Part shown: piece by piece, positions 51,887 to 63,717 of the stretch
Layout: each line of letters opens with the position of its first letter
Position numbering within the stretch: the first letter of the stretch is position 1
Source of the DNA: Microvelia longipes
Taxonomy: Eukaryota; Arthropoda; Insecta; Hemiptera; Veliidae
Length of the DNA: 64,000 nucleotides
Reading direction: 5' to 3'
Assembly (NCBI GenBank): GCA_018340805.1
Contig: JACMZG010001911.1
Location: forward strand, 50,782,362-50,846,361
The notes under the pieces: generated by a model
What the model was told of the DNA's origin: nothing
The model's input: only the letters and a program-made list of their open reading frames with translations
The model's database searches: none
Translations under genes and position numbers: made by a program

Positions 51887-51958
51887 ATGGACCCTCCATT
51901 GGATACTGGAGAAATCTTGAATTATCTATTGGTTTGTAAAAGTAAATTTGATTTCCGT
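51887..51958 (+). CDS. candidate first coding exon of unknown gene
   Basis: An ATG at 51887 gives MDPPLDTGEILNYLLVCKSK then FDFR, ending exactly at a consensus donor GTAAGT. No downstream partner exon was found, and the peptide is unrecognised. It starts about 37 bp after the palindrome. Confidence 0.25.
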
Positions 51959-52251
51959 GTAAGTAATTACTTATAATAATATTTATGTTTTTTTATCAAT
52001 ACCAGTTTTAATCAGAATTTAAATTTAAATGCATGTCTGTTCTTTTTTATGGACGTGTGTGTTAAATTAGCCTAATTCTCGAGTACATACATATGTATTC
52101 TCACATATGAAAAATCCCATAGTAATGGATTGGATGTTAAGAAAATGATTTGTGACAGGAACTCTAACCCCCCCCCATGGTAGCCATAGGTTACCTTTGT
52201 CCAGCTGTCTATTAGTAAATTTTCTTAGAGAAAGAAAGGCTTAGAGGAGAA

Positions 52252-52349
52252 ATGGAGGTTTCAAAGTTGTCACGAGATGTCATTTTAAAATTTGTATTAA
52301 CTCTATTAATAATATTTATTACTTTATTTTTACTGTACATGGTAGATCC
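52252..52349 (+). CDS. candidate exon encoding a type II membrane anchor
   Basis: Acceptor 'attttcttag' (about 52220-52229) precedes GAGAAATGG, a good translation-start context. The frame reads MEVSKLSRDVILK, then a hydrophobic span FVLTLLIIFITLFLLYMV, then DPG, followed by GTAAAT as a possible donor. A short basic tail plus one span resembles the start of a Golgi type II enzyme. Without splicing it would be a 69-residue protein. No downstream exon is identified. Confidence 0.25.
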
Positions 52350-55300
52350 TGGTAAATCTACAAACAATTATGAACGCTTCTGTATGAATATTTTTTATAA
52401 TTTTTTTCTTAAACTCTATCATTGTTGTATGGGTCTAAATTTTTATTTATCCTTGTCCTAACTGCTAAAACAAAGTTTTATACTTTTAATTAGTTTTAAT
52501 AATAAGATATTATTTATTGTAGTATTTGTTTTTATTGTATTTTAGTTAGTCAATACTTATACCAAAGCATAATATAATAAAAAGACATTTGAAAATGGCT
52601 TTAAAATCAGTTTTATGAAATTACTATGTATTATCTATAATTTTTACTGTAATGTTTTTTTTTTATTTTTTGGTATTTCGTTAGTACCATAAATAATTGT
52701 ATTGAAATTTTATATCCAAATTTCATTGGATGATTAAATTATTGACATGAAATATACCAAAGTTAATCGTTTTTAATTAAATTATTTTATTCAATTGATG
52801 TATTGATGAATTATTATTTCCTTTATAATTATTGGACTAAACTGGCCAGAACTCATATTTATTTTTGTTTCACGAGCTTCCCTGATTATACTGTGACCTA
52901 AGAGTACCTACATACTTAGGGTCAAGGTAATAAAACAATTTTTACACTTACCTCCATCCTCTTTTTGAAGGAGGGAGAATGAATGAAAATAAGTAGAATT
53001 TTATTTTTTTGACAAAGTTTATGCGAAAATCTCTTTATTGTGCTATATAATTATATATGATTGATTAATTTGAATTAAACATAAAAGATGAAGAAGAATT
53101 TTAAAAAACTTGTTATAAAAACAAACAATGTTTTTGTAGATTGACAGCATCTTCTTGAAAATATTGGTCAAATTTGATCAATTTTTTGAGTCTCCATTTG
53201 ATTTAAATTGTATAAGTATTTTAGCAAGATCTATTTGAAGAGTATGTTTTTTGTCCTTGTGCTAAGAGAGGAGGATTCTGACCCTCTTTCATTCGAGGGC
53301 CCAAAATGTTCTCCTAGTAGGTCATGGGTTCTTACGAAACAGTTACTTATTGTATACTTCTGGTGTACAATTTGATTAATTATTGGACCATGACAAATCA
53401 TAATAAATTTGTGAACTAAACTAAAATCATGTTTAAAACTGCAAGTTAGTTAAAATAAAAATTGTAGTACCGTTGGAAAGAAGCTGCGTTATAATATACA
53501 ACATTGCATTGACACAATTTATCTTGGTGTTGATGACTTTAGAAGTATGGAGTTATTTATACTTTATTTGATAAATTTTAGGCACCTTATCCTTCTATAC
53601 AAGTAGGATTGATAAATCTGTTTATTAAATACACCTAAAATAGTAATAAATACGTTTCTAGTGATTCTTGTCTATAGGATAGTACCACAAATGTATTTAT
53701 TAATATTGTAAATAAAAAGTTTCTTTAGGATAACTACTTAAAAATTCCTGGGCTTATTTTAGATTTTCATTGCCATTATCTAGATTATAATTTAATGGCT
53801 TTATACAGGTTGTGTAAAAATACTAAAGTACTGGTAAAAGTACTGGGTTAAGCAGTTGATTTGGCAGCAATGGGGTCCTCCTACCATTTCCCATTCAATC
53901 TATGAGTTATTATTTCATTAAAAAATTACTCATATTTTATGAATAAGTTGACTCTTGTTTACTTATTTACAAATATTATTGTTAAATATGATATTCCATT
54001 TGGAGTCCTGCCCCAATATTTTGTTTTTGTATTTCATCCCTACTTATAAGTAATATAAGTATATAATAAAATAATATATATTAAAAAGTATACATTTTTT
54101 GTAAATTTAATATTATTATTTGTTTAATTCACTGACCGTAGTTTCTTCTTAATTACAATTGAGTTATAATTGAATTGACAAAAAATGAACAGTGAAAATT
54201 GAGGATTTATGGAATCGTTGAGTTGTTAATCTTCCTCTTTTCGGTTTTTCATTTCTTATTTTCTTTAACTGTCCTCTGACTTAAGTTTCTTTACAAGTAA
54301 TGTATCTTATGTTTTGATTGCTTGTTTTCAATGCTCAAACTTTTTGAAATATACGTTTAATAGTTTAAGTTCTTATAGCAATATATTTTATAGTAGTCAA
54401 TATTATTATTAATTTTATTTTTAGTAAATTGATGTGCAATGAATATAGCTAGTAAAAATAAAATTATTTTATCTCAAAATTCTTGTGTAAAATTTATTAT
54501 AAAAAAAAATAAAAAAAACAAAACACAATTTTTGCTTCAATTTTTTTTTATTTCTTTTTTTTTTTTTAAATAATGTTCTATTAAAATAACTGTAAAATAC
54601 CAGCTAGTCTACTTATCTCCAAAGGTAAGGTTAGGTAATCTCGAAGGTTTGTTGAAGTGTGAATGCATCATGTCAAAATGGCTTCAAAATTGGAAACATG
54701 TATCATTTAATGTATTCAAATTTGGCTCTAGGCTATTTTAATTATTCTAAAGGCCAAGTAAAGCTCTATTAGTTAAAATAGTAAATGATTTCTTGATCCT
54801 ACCTGACTTATTTTAAGTTCAGTTCTCGTATAGTCAAAGTAGTAAAAAGGTACCATACTATAATTTAATTATTTGTATTTGATCAGGTTGTACAATTATT
54901 GTACTAGTTTTAAAATGTGTACACTCATTTATATGAATTTATGCACATTAAAGGCCTTTTGGCCCATCAGTGTACTCACTATACAATGACTCCTTCAAGC
55001 GTGTCGCATCCACTTTGTTAAGTTGGCAGCATTTGTGTATCGTATACTAATCATTATTCATGAAAACTTATAGCATAGCCAGGGACTGCTCTGGTGATGA
55101 GCCAGTGGATCAGCGGGGATAACCGTTGTAGTGTAGTAGGCTGAGGTTCACCCTACATTTTTTGGTGTTGTTTTGTTTGATATATACATGTCAATCAATA
55201 AAAACAGACCTGAATACTGATAACACAATGAAACTTCGTATATTTGTGAGTCATACATTCAGCCCTATCTAAACACTATATGTAGATTTATGATTTTTTT

Positions 55301-55432
55301 AAATCTTGGTGTGGTCATTATTGTGATATGACGTCACACATATTTCATAAACAGTAGGTTTTAGGACATTAGCAAGTTTCGTTTCGACCCAATAAAGCAT
55401 TCGAAAGTTATCATGTCCCATAGAAACGTTGA
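52350..55432. other. AT-rich DNA, no gene seen
   Basis: Long T and A runs, no recognisable frame. A weak tRNA-like stretch (55096-55165, 'gagccagtgg' ... 'gaggttcaccc' then T6) is too degenerate to call. Confidence 0.5.
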
Positions 55433-55433
55433 C

Positions 55434-55467
<34 letters not shown>

Positions 55468-55476
55468 CATACACAC

Positions 55477-55566
<90 letters not shown>

Positions 55567-55567
55567 T
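55433..55567. repeat. compound (CA)n(TA)n microsatellite
   Basis: Two CA blocks separated by short TA, then about 70 bp of TA. The Val/Cys and Tyr/Ile frames crossing it are artefacts. Confidence 0.97.
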
Positions 55568-56868
55568 TACTTGATCAGCGAGTCCCTCTTTCCAAAAAAT
55601 CCACTCCCCCCCTCCATGAATCCAATAAGCTAATTTTTTCTTCGAAAATTCCCTAAAATTCATTCTTTCAGTGTTAGCCTATTCTTTATATGTTGCAAGT
55701 TGCGTTTGCACACTTAGTAAATTCATACGAATCGGAAATTTTTAACTATCTCGACTTAGTAATAAGCCTAAATGTCACATGGGTTCTTGCTTATTGCTTT
55801 ATTATAAAGAATTAGTCAAATTTTCCTGTAATGTTGTTCGAAATACGGATTATAATTTCGAAGTACCCTATTAAAAATACAAAAAGTCTTGCTCTACTTG
55901 TGTTTGTGTAAGCTTTGTTCACCTATGTTGCTAACATAGTAAAATGTATTGCTATTAATATAGAAAAATGCTATGTTATTAATATTAATCTTTAGTAAAG
56001 TAATTCGATTTTCGAGAATTTAAATCGTTATCTAAGTCTTCATTTAGACTATAGATTCTTTTAAATAACAGTGGCAACCCTGGAATATTCATGAATTAAC
56101 AGATATTTAATATATTTTGTCTTAGATTTTTTGTTATAAACATTTTAGTTAATTTTTTAGATATTTTTATTAAAAGAAATCGAGTCGATAATGTTACTTA
56201 TTATAAAGATGCTTAATATATTACTGCCATGTTAAAGTAATAAATATTACGTGCAACATTGTAGGATGTTTTTGAAATCTGAATACCTCTCTTCGTAGGT
56301 GAGTAATTGATTGAAAGCAAAGTTTTATAAATAGAACTATAAAAATAGAATTTATAAATTTATAAATAGAATTAAAATAAAATAATAGAAAATAGAATAA
56401 AAAGAACTTATAAATAGAATTTATAAATAGAAAATAGTTCTATTTATAAAATTTTGATTGAAAGACTCAACATCTCACCACGGTACTGTAGATTTCCTTA
56501 TTGCCGAAAGCCAGCTCTGCAAAATAAAGTTTAAATTAGTGGAAAGATGTTTTTGATGTTGATATTATTGAAACTAATTATGTTATTGACAGAAGCAGTG
56601 ATTTTTGAAGAACAATGTTTTAATTTTATGGTTAATTTAAAAATAACCTGAATGGGAGAAGTTTGGACTCTCCCTTATACTATGGACCCAAGACCATTCT
56701 GTCACATTGTTAGTTCCTATATTATCTGCTAGAAATCACAGACTAAAGTTTTTTATTTTGATTATTCGACGTTACTAAGGAATGAGAGCTATGTCAGCTC
56801 TTGCATAGGGACTGTGGCGCTGACTACTGTGTCCATCTCACCAACTGGGAAAAACGACACAGTTAGAG
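55568..56868. other. AT-rich DNA with degenerate 'tttataaatagaa' repeats
   Basis: No gene seen. At about 56330-56455 the motif 'tttataaatagaa' recurs six or more times with small changes, a degenerate minisatellite. Confidence 0.5.
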
Positions 56869-57189
56869 CCATAGAGATATATACTAGAGGGAGCATAGCC
56901 TATCTTAATACATTGAGAGGCCTGAAACATTTTTAGTGGGCCTCTCAGGGGCTCTGTGTAACCTCACTAAAACCTCCTCCAAGAGGGAGTTGAGGTTATA
57001 ATTAATCAATTGTTTTGGGTTCCCCACAGATTGTTGGTGTTGTGATTTGTATTTTAAACATTCTACTATATAATTTACAGTTTTTTGTTCTGTTTATTTG
57101 ATGATAATGATAATCGAATGTGGTCAGGTTACTTTTTTGATGTTTCAAAATTCAACCAATAGGGCCCCTCTAGTAATATATCTCTATGG
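56869..57189. mobile_element. 321-bp MITE with TTAGAG target duplication
   Basis: Ends read CCATAGAGATATATACTAGAGG and, inverted, the same with one extra T. The flanks are TTAGAG on both sides (56863-56868, 57190-57195). Part of the interior ('aggcctgaaacat', 'gtaacctcac') is inverted at 57745-57850. No coding region. Confidence 0.75.
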
Positions 57190-57664
57190 TTAGAGCACTG
57201 TCTCATTCGCCGTCCCCTTTTTTTCATCACCTTATTTTAAGGTTGCATTTTTAAAGCTTATCTTCTTCCCATAATATTTCTTTGTCAAGGTTTGAGAGAG
57301 GTGGATCTTTTTTGCGCTAATTCGTAAAATGGTTCCTAAGTATGAGAGACCTTGTTTTTAAGTGTAATTTTAATTACATAGTGTTATTAGGCCAAGAGCC
57401 TGTGTGCGAGGAATAGCCCATCTTGCTTTAACCAATAGTAATTTCGAAGCCATTTCCTTTTCTGTTACCAATTTTGATATCTTCAATAAAAATGATTTTT
57501 TTTCAAGGAAAGACATAAATGGAGATTACGTTGAGGTAAGATGCCCACAATGCCGAAAATGTGGATAAATGCCTCATCGATATTTTTATTTCCTCTAATA
57601 TATATCCTCTAAACAATAAGCTTATTATTAGCTTATAGAAGAAGATGTGTGAGTTGGTTAAAGT

Positions 57665-57850
57665 AATATCTGTGGCGGACTGGCCCGAGGAGGGTTTGCC
57701 CTACAAGGGCTCAAACCTACATCTCAAGGGGCCCAATGGGGGGGGGGTGTTCCAATGTTACTTCCCAATGAGGTTACACGGAGCCCCAAAAAGATGTTTC
57801 AGGCCTCTAGATGTATTTAGATAGGCTATGTCCCCTCTAAGAGGGAAAAA
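57665..57850. repeat. fragment related to 12060-12165 and to 56880-56990
   Basis: 'tggcggactggccc' with 'cctacatctcaaggggccc' matches the inverted right end of the hAT-like element at 11187-12165. 'gaggttacacggagcccc' and 'ataggctatgt' match the inverted interior of the MITE at 56869-57189. A run of nine G is at about 57739. Confidence 0.6.
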
Positions 57851-58909
57851 GTGTGAATATCCTTCATGGATAAAGCAAAATAAATAATAATAATTTACAA
57901 TATATTTACATTTTTGATCGATTTATAAGTTAATTGAGTTGCTTTGTTAGAAAATGTGGTTATTTTACAGGATCTAAATTGTCTTAAGCTCACCCGTTCA
58001 AATTTCAGTGAAAAATCAAGTTTTGTTTACCTCACTTTTCGTTCAAATTATACAATTATTACTTCTAAGTAATAATTAGAAGTAATAATAAGTATAAACA
58101 TAATAATAATTATAAGTATAATAATTATAAGTATAGAAGTAGTAAGTAATAATTATAGTTCAAATTCTAATTTGAGTAAATATTACTTTCTTAATATGCA
58201 CTATCTTTTGAACAAAAATCACTGGGCCTATTGCTAGTTTTTAATCATTTTTGTTCAAATTAAGCGCGTACATATATCATCTATCTGTTGTGACTAGTGA
58301 ATCCGATTGCAGGCGATATAAGGCGTTTTGATCTCTACTACAAGAGATATATGATTCTTTTTTTTATTAAAGATAGTACAGATTAATAAAACAACAACTA
58401 TTTGCTCAAATTCCACGTAATAATTTCATAATTTGAACGAAAAGTATGGTGAGCAACAAGCACTTAAAAAATTATTACTGTAGTTTAATATGAGCACAAA
58501 ACATTTTAAAACAAAAATATTACCAATCGTTTTATTAATTTAAAATAGCAAAAATAGAGTTATAAAATTATTTAATTTTGTTAAAATACATCGATAACAC
58601 ATATTATTATACATATTATTACATATTACTTGTTATCATATGTTATAAGAGTGATTTCCCGCCAGAACTTTATTTTACTCTACTTTACTCGGTACTTTAA
58701 GAGGAGTAAAAAGTGCAGTTTAGAGTAAGATTCTTCTTGCCCGAGATTCGTTACGAAACATTGTGTATTGCAGTTTGGGGCAGTTTGGAGTAGAATCGAG
58801 GACGTGCCCGAACGTAGTTCTTACCCTAGGTTACACTAGTGTACATTGGAGTAACGTGGCGAACGAACCTATTAGTAATATACATTAGATTTTTTATTGG
58901 CTGTTACAG
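57851..58909. other. AT-rich DNA with a short inverted pair
   Basis: 'ctcacttttcgttcaaattat' (about 58030-58052) is matched inverted near 58430-58455, giving a MITE-like 430-bp unit with no coding content. A GC-richer patch with repeated 'gagtaa' motifs lies at 58665-58860 and could be a promoter. Confidence 0.4.
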
Positions 58910-59060
58910 ATGTACAACTGAGAGAATTACTTGTTCAACATCAAAACCAAAGCATTCTGCAACTGAATATTATGTTTAGCTGCTGTCTTTTAATAAATGA
59001 TTGAAACTGAAAGAAGCTGGTATGATCAAGTGAAGGAATATACCACGTTTTTGTCCAAAG
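58910..59060 (+). CDS. candidate exon with start codon, unknown gene
   Basis: Acceptor 'ggctgttacag' at 58909 and donor AAAG|GTAATT at 59060 bound it. An ATG at 58997 gives MIETERSWYDQVKEYTTFLS then K plus one base. It would be a 5' exon with an 87-nt leader. No downstream exon with matching phase was found in the window, so the rest may lie beyond 64 kb or the call may be wrong. Confidence 0.3.
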
Positions 59061-61440
59061 GTAATTCATTTTTTAATATAGTTGATGAGGGGATTTATGT
59101 ACATTAGGTATATGTTGTTTGATGTCGTAGGTCGTAGTTTTGCCGTTATTTTTGTCGTACGCAAAAATAAAGTCTTTTATTTTTGCTGACCCTGCATATT
59201 ATCTTTTAGAAAAGACTATGGACTATGTAGATTGTACTGTATTGAGTGAATTCCACATTTTGATTACAAATTTAAACGGAGCCATTTTAATTTAAACAAT
59301 GAACTTAAATAAAAATGGAACTGAATTAAATATGGTTTGATCTTTTAGTTTTAGATTTATTTCTTTCAAACTAAATTCATTATATTTTAAATTGGATAAA
59401 TTTAGTTATTTTTTGAATTCAAACAAGAATATAAAAATAAAATAAAACTTGGAATTTGGCGTCTACCCAGGACCGGTAAGACTTAAAAGTTGTCTTAAAA
59501 ATAAAAATACAAAAAGGAGTTGAAAATAAAATTGTGATCAAGGGACAAAGCTGGAAGGAAGAGGTCGGGAGGACAACCAAAAACCACTCTCAAGTGGGAG
59601 GCAGTGGCGACCAACAGCTAGTGGGGGAACTCTAAGCACTCGCCACTCAGTCACACAGGCACCGTTGCGTCGCGCCATCCTGTACCGTTTCCTTTCTCCT
59701 TTTTCAAAACTTTATCACTTACGGATTTTTATCGTGTGTGATTTTTTGTTTATATATAAAAAGTGAAATTTTTAGGAGACATAGTGGATTAATAATCGTA
59801 TTAAAGGTAACTAAATTAACTTAAAATTAATGATTTAAATAATTTGGTTAAAATAAAATTTAACGCACATTTTATCGATATATTGGATGGAGTCATCCTG
59901 TCTCTTAAGATGCTGAAGTGAAAGTTCAAACCAACCCACATCTTCGAGTAGTGGTACTTGCATTTGCAGATACCAGATAGTCACTGGCAGGCTGCATAGT
60001 CAATTTCTTTATCTGTCCACTTGCTACACCACATCGTGTTTCATGTGATTCCATCTAGTCGTGTCATTTATGGATCTAAAATAAGTTTTCTAATGAATTC
60101 TATAATATTCACAATACTTCTATCTAGTTTTCGTATTTTCTAAATAAATTTATTTCAAGATCTTTCTCCATCAACTTGCTATACCACAACGTGTTTTCTG
60201 TTGACACGTTATAGTAATTTAATGTCTACATTTAAATTAATTTAATTGTGTACTTATTTATTATGCAATTAAAAAAACGACTCCAACCTCATTTGCTCAT
60301 ATTTCCTTTGGAAATTCGCTAAAAAGAATTTCCAAGTTTTGAAAAACGTAGTAATAAAAGTGAATACATTTAAAATTTAATAAAACCAGCTTTAAGCTTT
60401 GAAAAACCTTAAAGCTATTTTACTATACGTAACAGTTAAAGAGATTACATTTTAAATATTTGTATAAGCTATTACATCTATTAACCATTAAAACATTGTT
60501 TTTAATAAATTAAAACTCAACCATTAAACTATATGAGCTTAATTATAAAAGCTCAAAACATTTTAATAAATTATAACAATTATTGAACAGTTTAGATATT
60601 AAATCTTAAATGAATTATTATTAACAAAACAGCGTTGATAATGTAATTAATATCAACAAAGATTTTCGGGTCATATATTATTTGATATTTTAACTATAGT
60701 TTGAACTATGAACTAGTCGATAAACGTGATTCGTAGATTAAGATATAGTTTCATTTTGATTTCTGGATATAAGTACTATAAATTTTTATGTTTATTTATT
60801 TAATTAACGTACCTGTATTCTAACAGACGCATAACTTTATATTGAATAAAGTGTGAGCGAGAGAAGTAAAATATTGTTCATCTTTTAGTAGGCGGTGATA
60901 GGATGAAAATGTACCCCCAGAAGTGTTCTTATGAGTACCTGTACCTGAAAAGTACATAAATTAACATTGTTGAAAGAGGATACTGCCTCAAAAACAATTA
61001 CTATATTGAGAATATCTCAATACAAAATGTATTCTTTATTCGAAGATAACTAATAATACTTTTATTAATTGACCTTGGATCATCTGACTCATTATATCTT
61101 ATCTTGTTTTTACTTGATTGTGTTAACCTACAGAGCTTTTAACGTCACACGTATTCATTTACATAAAGTTTTATTTTAATTTTATTCCTCAGACAAGATT
61201 TTCATAAGAATCGCTCCAAAATCAGTGAACACATTTTCAGTGTTGTTAGATTATTTATTTGTTTGTAAGTTTCAAAAGAGGATATCGACAATAGAAAAAA
61301 CTTTAGACTCCAATGATAGGGGGAGGTGGAGGGGGCATTGGTCCAATGCTAGGGGAAGGACAAATTTTTGGAACTAAATATTTGTATTAATATAGTTATA
61401 AAAGTAAATGAACAATAAAACAAAAAAAAAACAATAAAAA
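59061..61440. other. AT-rich DNA with a GC-richer promoter-like patch
   Basis: A patch at about 59545-59700 is GC-rich ('cgttgcgtcgcgccatcctg', 'cactcagtcacacaggcac') and is followed by AAAG|GTAACT at about 59808, which could be a transcription start and untranslated exon. Otherwise nothing is seen. Confidence 0.3.
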
Positions 61441-61448
61441 GAATCTGT

Positions 61449-61512
61449 GAAAATAAGATTCGAACCCGGGCCCCTTGAGTTTGAATACTCTGCCCAATCT
61501 ACTCCAGAACAA
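61449..61512 (-). other. tRNA-like sequence (pseudo-tRNA or SINE head)
   Basis: On the minus strand a perfect B box GGTTCGAATC is preceded by 'gggcccg' and by 'gtagattgggcagagt', which resembles an A box at about the right distance. A full cloverleaf cannot be closed confidently, so I do not call a functional tRNA. Confidence 0.4.
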
Positions 61513-61662
61513 TTTATTCAACTAAAATACTTTGAAAAAGCTTCACCCTACTCGAATTTTATTTAAAGACCCTTATTTAGGATTACCTGTATTTTTGGTA
61601 GTAAGTGGCTATATCGATTCCGGACCGGTTTCATTCGATGCAGCATCCCAAAAAAATAATGA

Positions 61663-61741
61663 CAGATCTTTTTCCTATGACACTAAAATAACCCGGTTTT
61701 CAATTGATATATATTACCTTATTATGTTATATAATATATAT

Positions 61742-61801
<60 letters not shown>

Positions 61802-61870
61802 TATAAATAACCTTATGTAGGTATATAAATTGAAAACTGGGTTATTTTAGTGTCATAGGAAAAAGATCTG
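61663..61870. repeat. inverted repeat arms around a (TA)n core
   Basis: 'cagatctttttcctatgaca' and the following 'ctaaaataacccggttttcaa' (61663-about 61705) are inverted at about 61828-61870. About 80 bp of TA repeats lie between them. It is a MITE-like foldback whose centre has become a microsatellite. Confidence 0.85.
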
Positions 61871-62128
61871 TAATAGCCAAAGTGAATAATGCGGTTATTA
61901 TGCATAATATCTAGCCATCATTCATAATATCTATCAAATTTGGTCAAAGTGATAAATAAAGCTTAATTTATTACTTTGACTAGCCATTATGCAAAATATC
62001 TAACCTGATGGGTTAATATACACATAAAAACTATTTATGAATATCATGTAATTGACACCAATAATAAAAAAAAGGGAATAGGTTACTTGGTAGGAAAATA
62101 ATGAAACAATACTTATCAAAATTATGTA

Positions 62129-62715
62129 TTGGGTTGAGGAATAATTCATGAGCGTTTTTTTTAAATTTAAAAATGCACGCAGAAATAAAATACATCGGCA
62201 AAATGTTTTATGTTGTTTGAAAGAGAATGTTTTGCTCTACAAGATAGTGTGTTTTGATTTGTATTTTTTTTATTTTTGTGTATTTTTAGATCATTAAAAT
62301 GGAATATCAAGTGGACAAAACTGAGCATTTTCGACACCATTTGCTTTTTGCATTTAATCGAGGTGTTAAGGCCGCCGAAGCTGTTCGTGAGATTTCTGCT
62401 TTGTATGGAGAAGATGCAATGCCTGAAAGTACCGCCTGCAGTTGGTTTTTGCGCTTCAAAAATGGGAATTTTGACCTCAATTTTAATTGCAAAAAGCAAA
62501 TGGTGTCGAAAATGCTCAGTTTTGTCCACTTGATATTCCATTTTTAATGATCTGAAAATACACAAAAATAAAAAAAAAAATACAAATCAAAACACACTAT
62601 CTTGTAGAGCAAAACATTCTCTTTCAAACAACATAAAACATTTTGCCGATGCATTTTATTTCTGCGTGCATTTTTAAATTTGAAAAAAACGCTCATGAAT
62701 TATTCCTCAACCCAA
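62129..62715 (+). mobile_element. mariner-type foldback, TA target site
   Basis: Ends TTGGGTTGAGGAATAATTCA and its complement are flanked by TA (62127-62128, 62716-62717). The inverted arms extend about 205 bp each (62129-62335, about 62500-62715), far beyond normal mariner termini. The unique centre encodes part of the transposase N-terminus. Confidence 0.85.
62299..62470 (+). pseudogene. mariner transposase N-terminal HTH domain only
   Basis: The frame from the ATG at 62299 reads MEYQVDKTEHFRHHLLFAFN followed by 'RGVKAAEAVREISALYGEDA' and 'CSWFLRFKNGNFDLNF'. This is the Mos1-type helix-turn-helix DNA-binding domain. The linker and DDD catalytic domain are missing because the sequence folds back into the inverted arm, so it cannot transpose itself. 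Confidence 0.8.
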
Positions 62716-62834
62716 TATTTAAAAGAATAGTTATTAAGTAAAGGAACATTTATTAACAATTAACAAATGTATAATATACAAATAAAATTACAATTAAAAA
62801 TTAAAATATTATTAATAAACAAATTGAACAAAAA

Positions 62835-63595
62835 AATCGGGTAAGGTGTACCTCGGAACTTTTCCTCATTAAATCGGATTCGCTACGCGCATCCTCCCTG
62901 CTTTGGAATCGCTTCGCTCGTCCTCAATAAGTAAATTCATCCGTTTCATTCTCAGCGGTCACCCATAGATAACTGACCACGCTTAATGCTACTTAAGTTT
63001 TATGATCCAACAAAAATCATGAATATACTTATCGTATTGAGACAACACTTGGTGTACTTATTTATTATGTAAAGGTATATATTTGTATTGAATTTCAACT
63101 CAATTGGACCATTTTCTAATTGTTTACAATTTTTTAAAAAACGTACACAAGTCATTCAATAAAATTGAACTAAGTTTAATAATGAGATTAATTTAAACTT
63201 GGCACATATGTTAGTCTTATACATAGTCACATGCGCGCCAGATTTCAATTCAATCGAATCATGTTTCTGCGTTTTATGATTTTTTGAAATTTTTGCTGAG
63301 TCATTATTGCGAGTAATTGACGTCATAAAAAATTGTTTTTCCAAATAGCACAGCTACTGCGGTAGAGTGATTTTTGAACGAAATTTCAACTTTATAGCAT
63401 AAATACACTGGGCGCTACGATGATAACAGACACACACACAAACGCACATACAGACAGACAACTTTGCGGAAACCACTCAGGAGGCCTTAAAAATGCCTGA
63501 AACGAATAATTCCGGTTTTATCCCCAGTTTTGGATTTTTTAGCAAACACAATACTTTTCCTATATACCTAGGTATAAATGAGGAAAAGTAATAAA
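62835..63595 (+). repeat. repA dispersed repeat, fullest copy
   Basis: Opens 'gtgtacctcggaact' and carries 'gattcgctacgcgcatcctc', 'aacttggcacatatgttag', 'gctgagtcattattgcgag', 'acagacagacaactttgcgg' and the ending 'ttttcctatatacctaggta'. Four other copies or fragments in the window align to it. No coding region or terminal repeats are recognised. Confidence 0.8.
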
Positions 63596-63717
63596 AATAT
63601 AAATCATAGAAAATAAGCTTGGAAATATATTTAACTAATAAAATGTGCAACATGAAATTTAAATTACTATTAAAATAAATTAAAAAATATTAAAATTGAA
63701 ATATCAATAAAAATTGC

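Noticed and set aside
55096..55165. tRNA-like stretch with B-box-like 'gaggttcaccc' and T6
   Set aside because: No closable acceptor or anticodon stem; too degenerate to call a tRNA or SINE.
61449..61512. Functional tRNA gene on the minus strand
   Set aside because: The B box is perfect, but the acceptor and anticodon arms do not pair convincingly; kept only as tRNA-like.
62167..62565. 132-residue minus-strand frame over the mariner foldback
   Set aside because: It reads the arm and the antisense of the transposase HTH; the plus-strand frame has the recognised domain.
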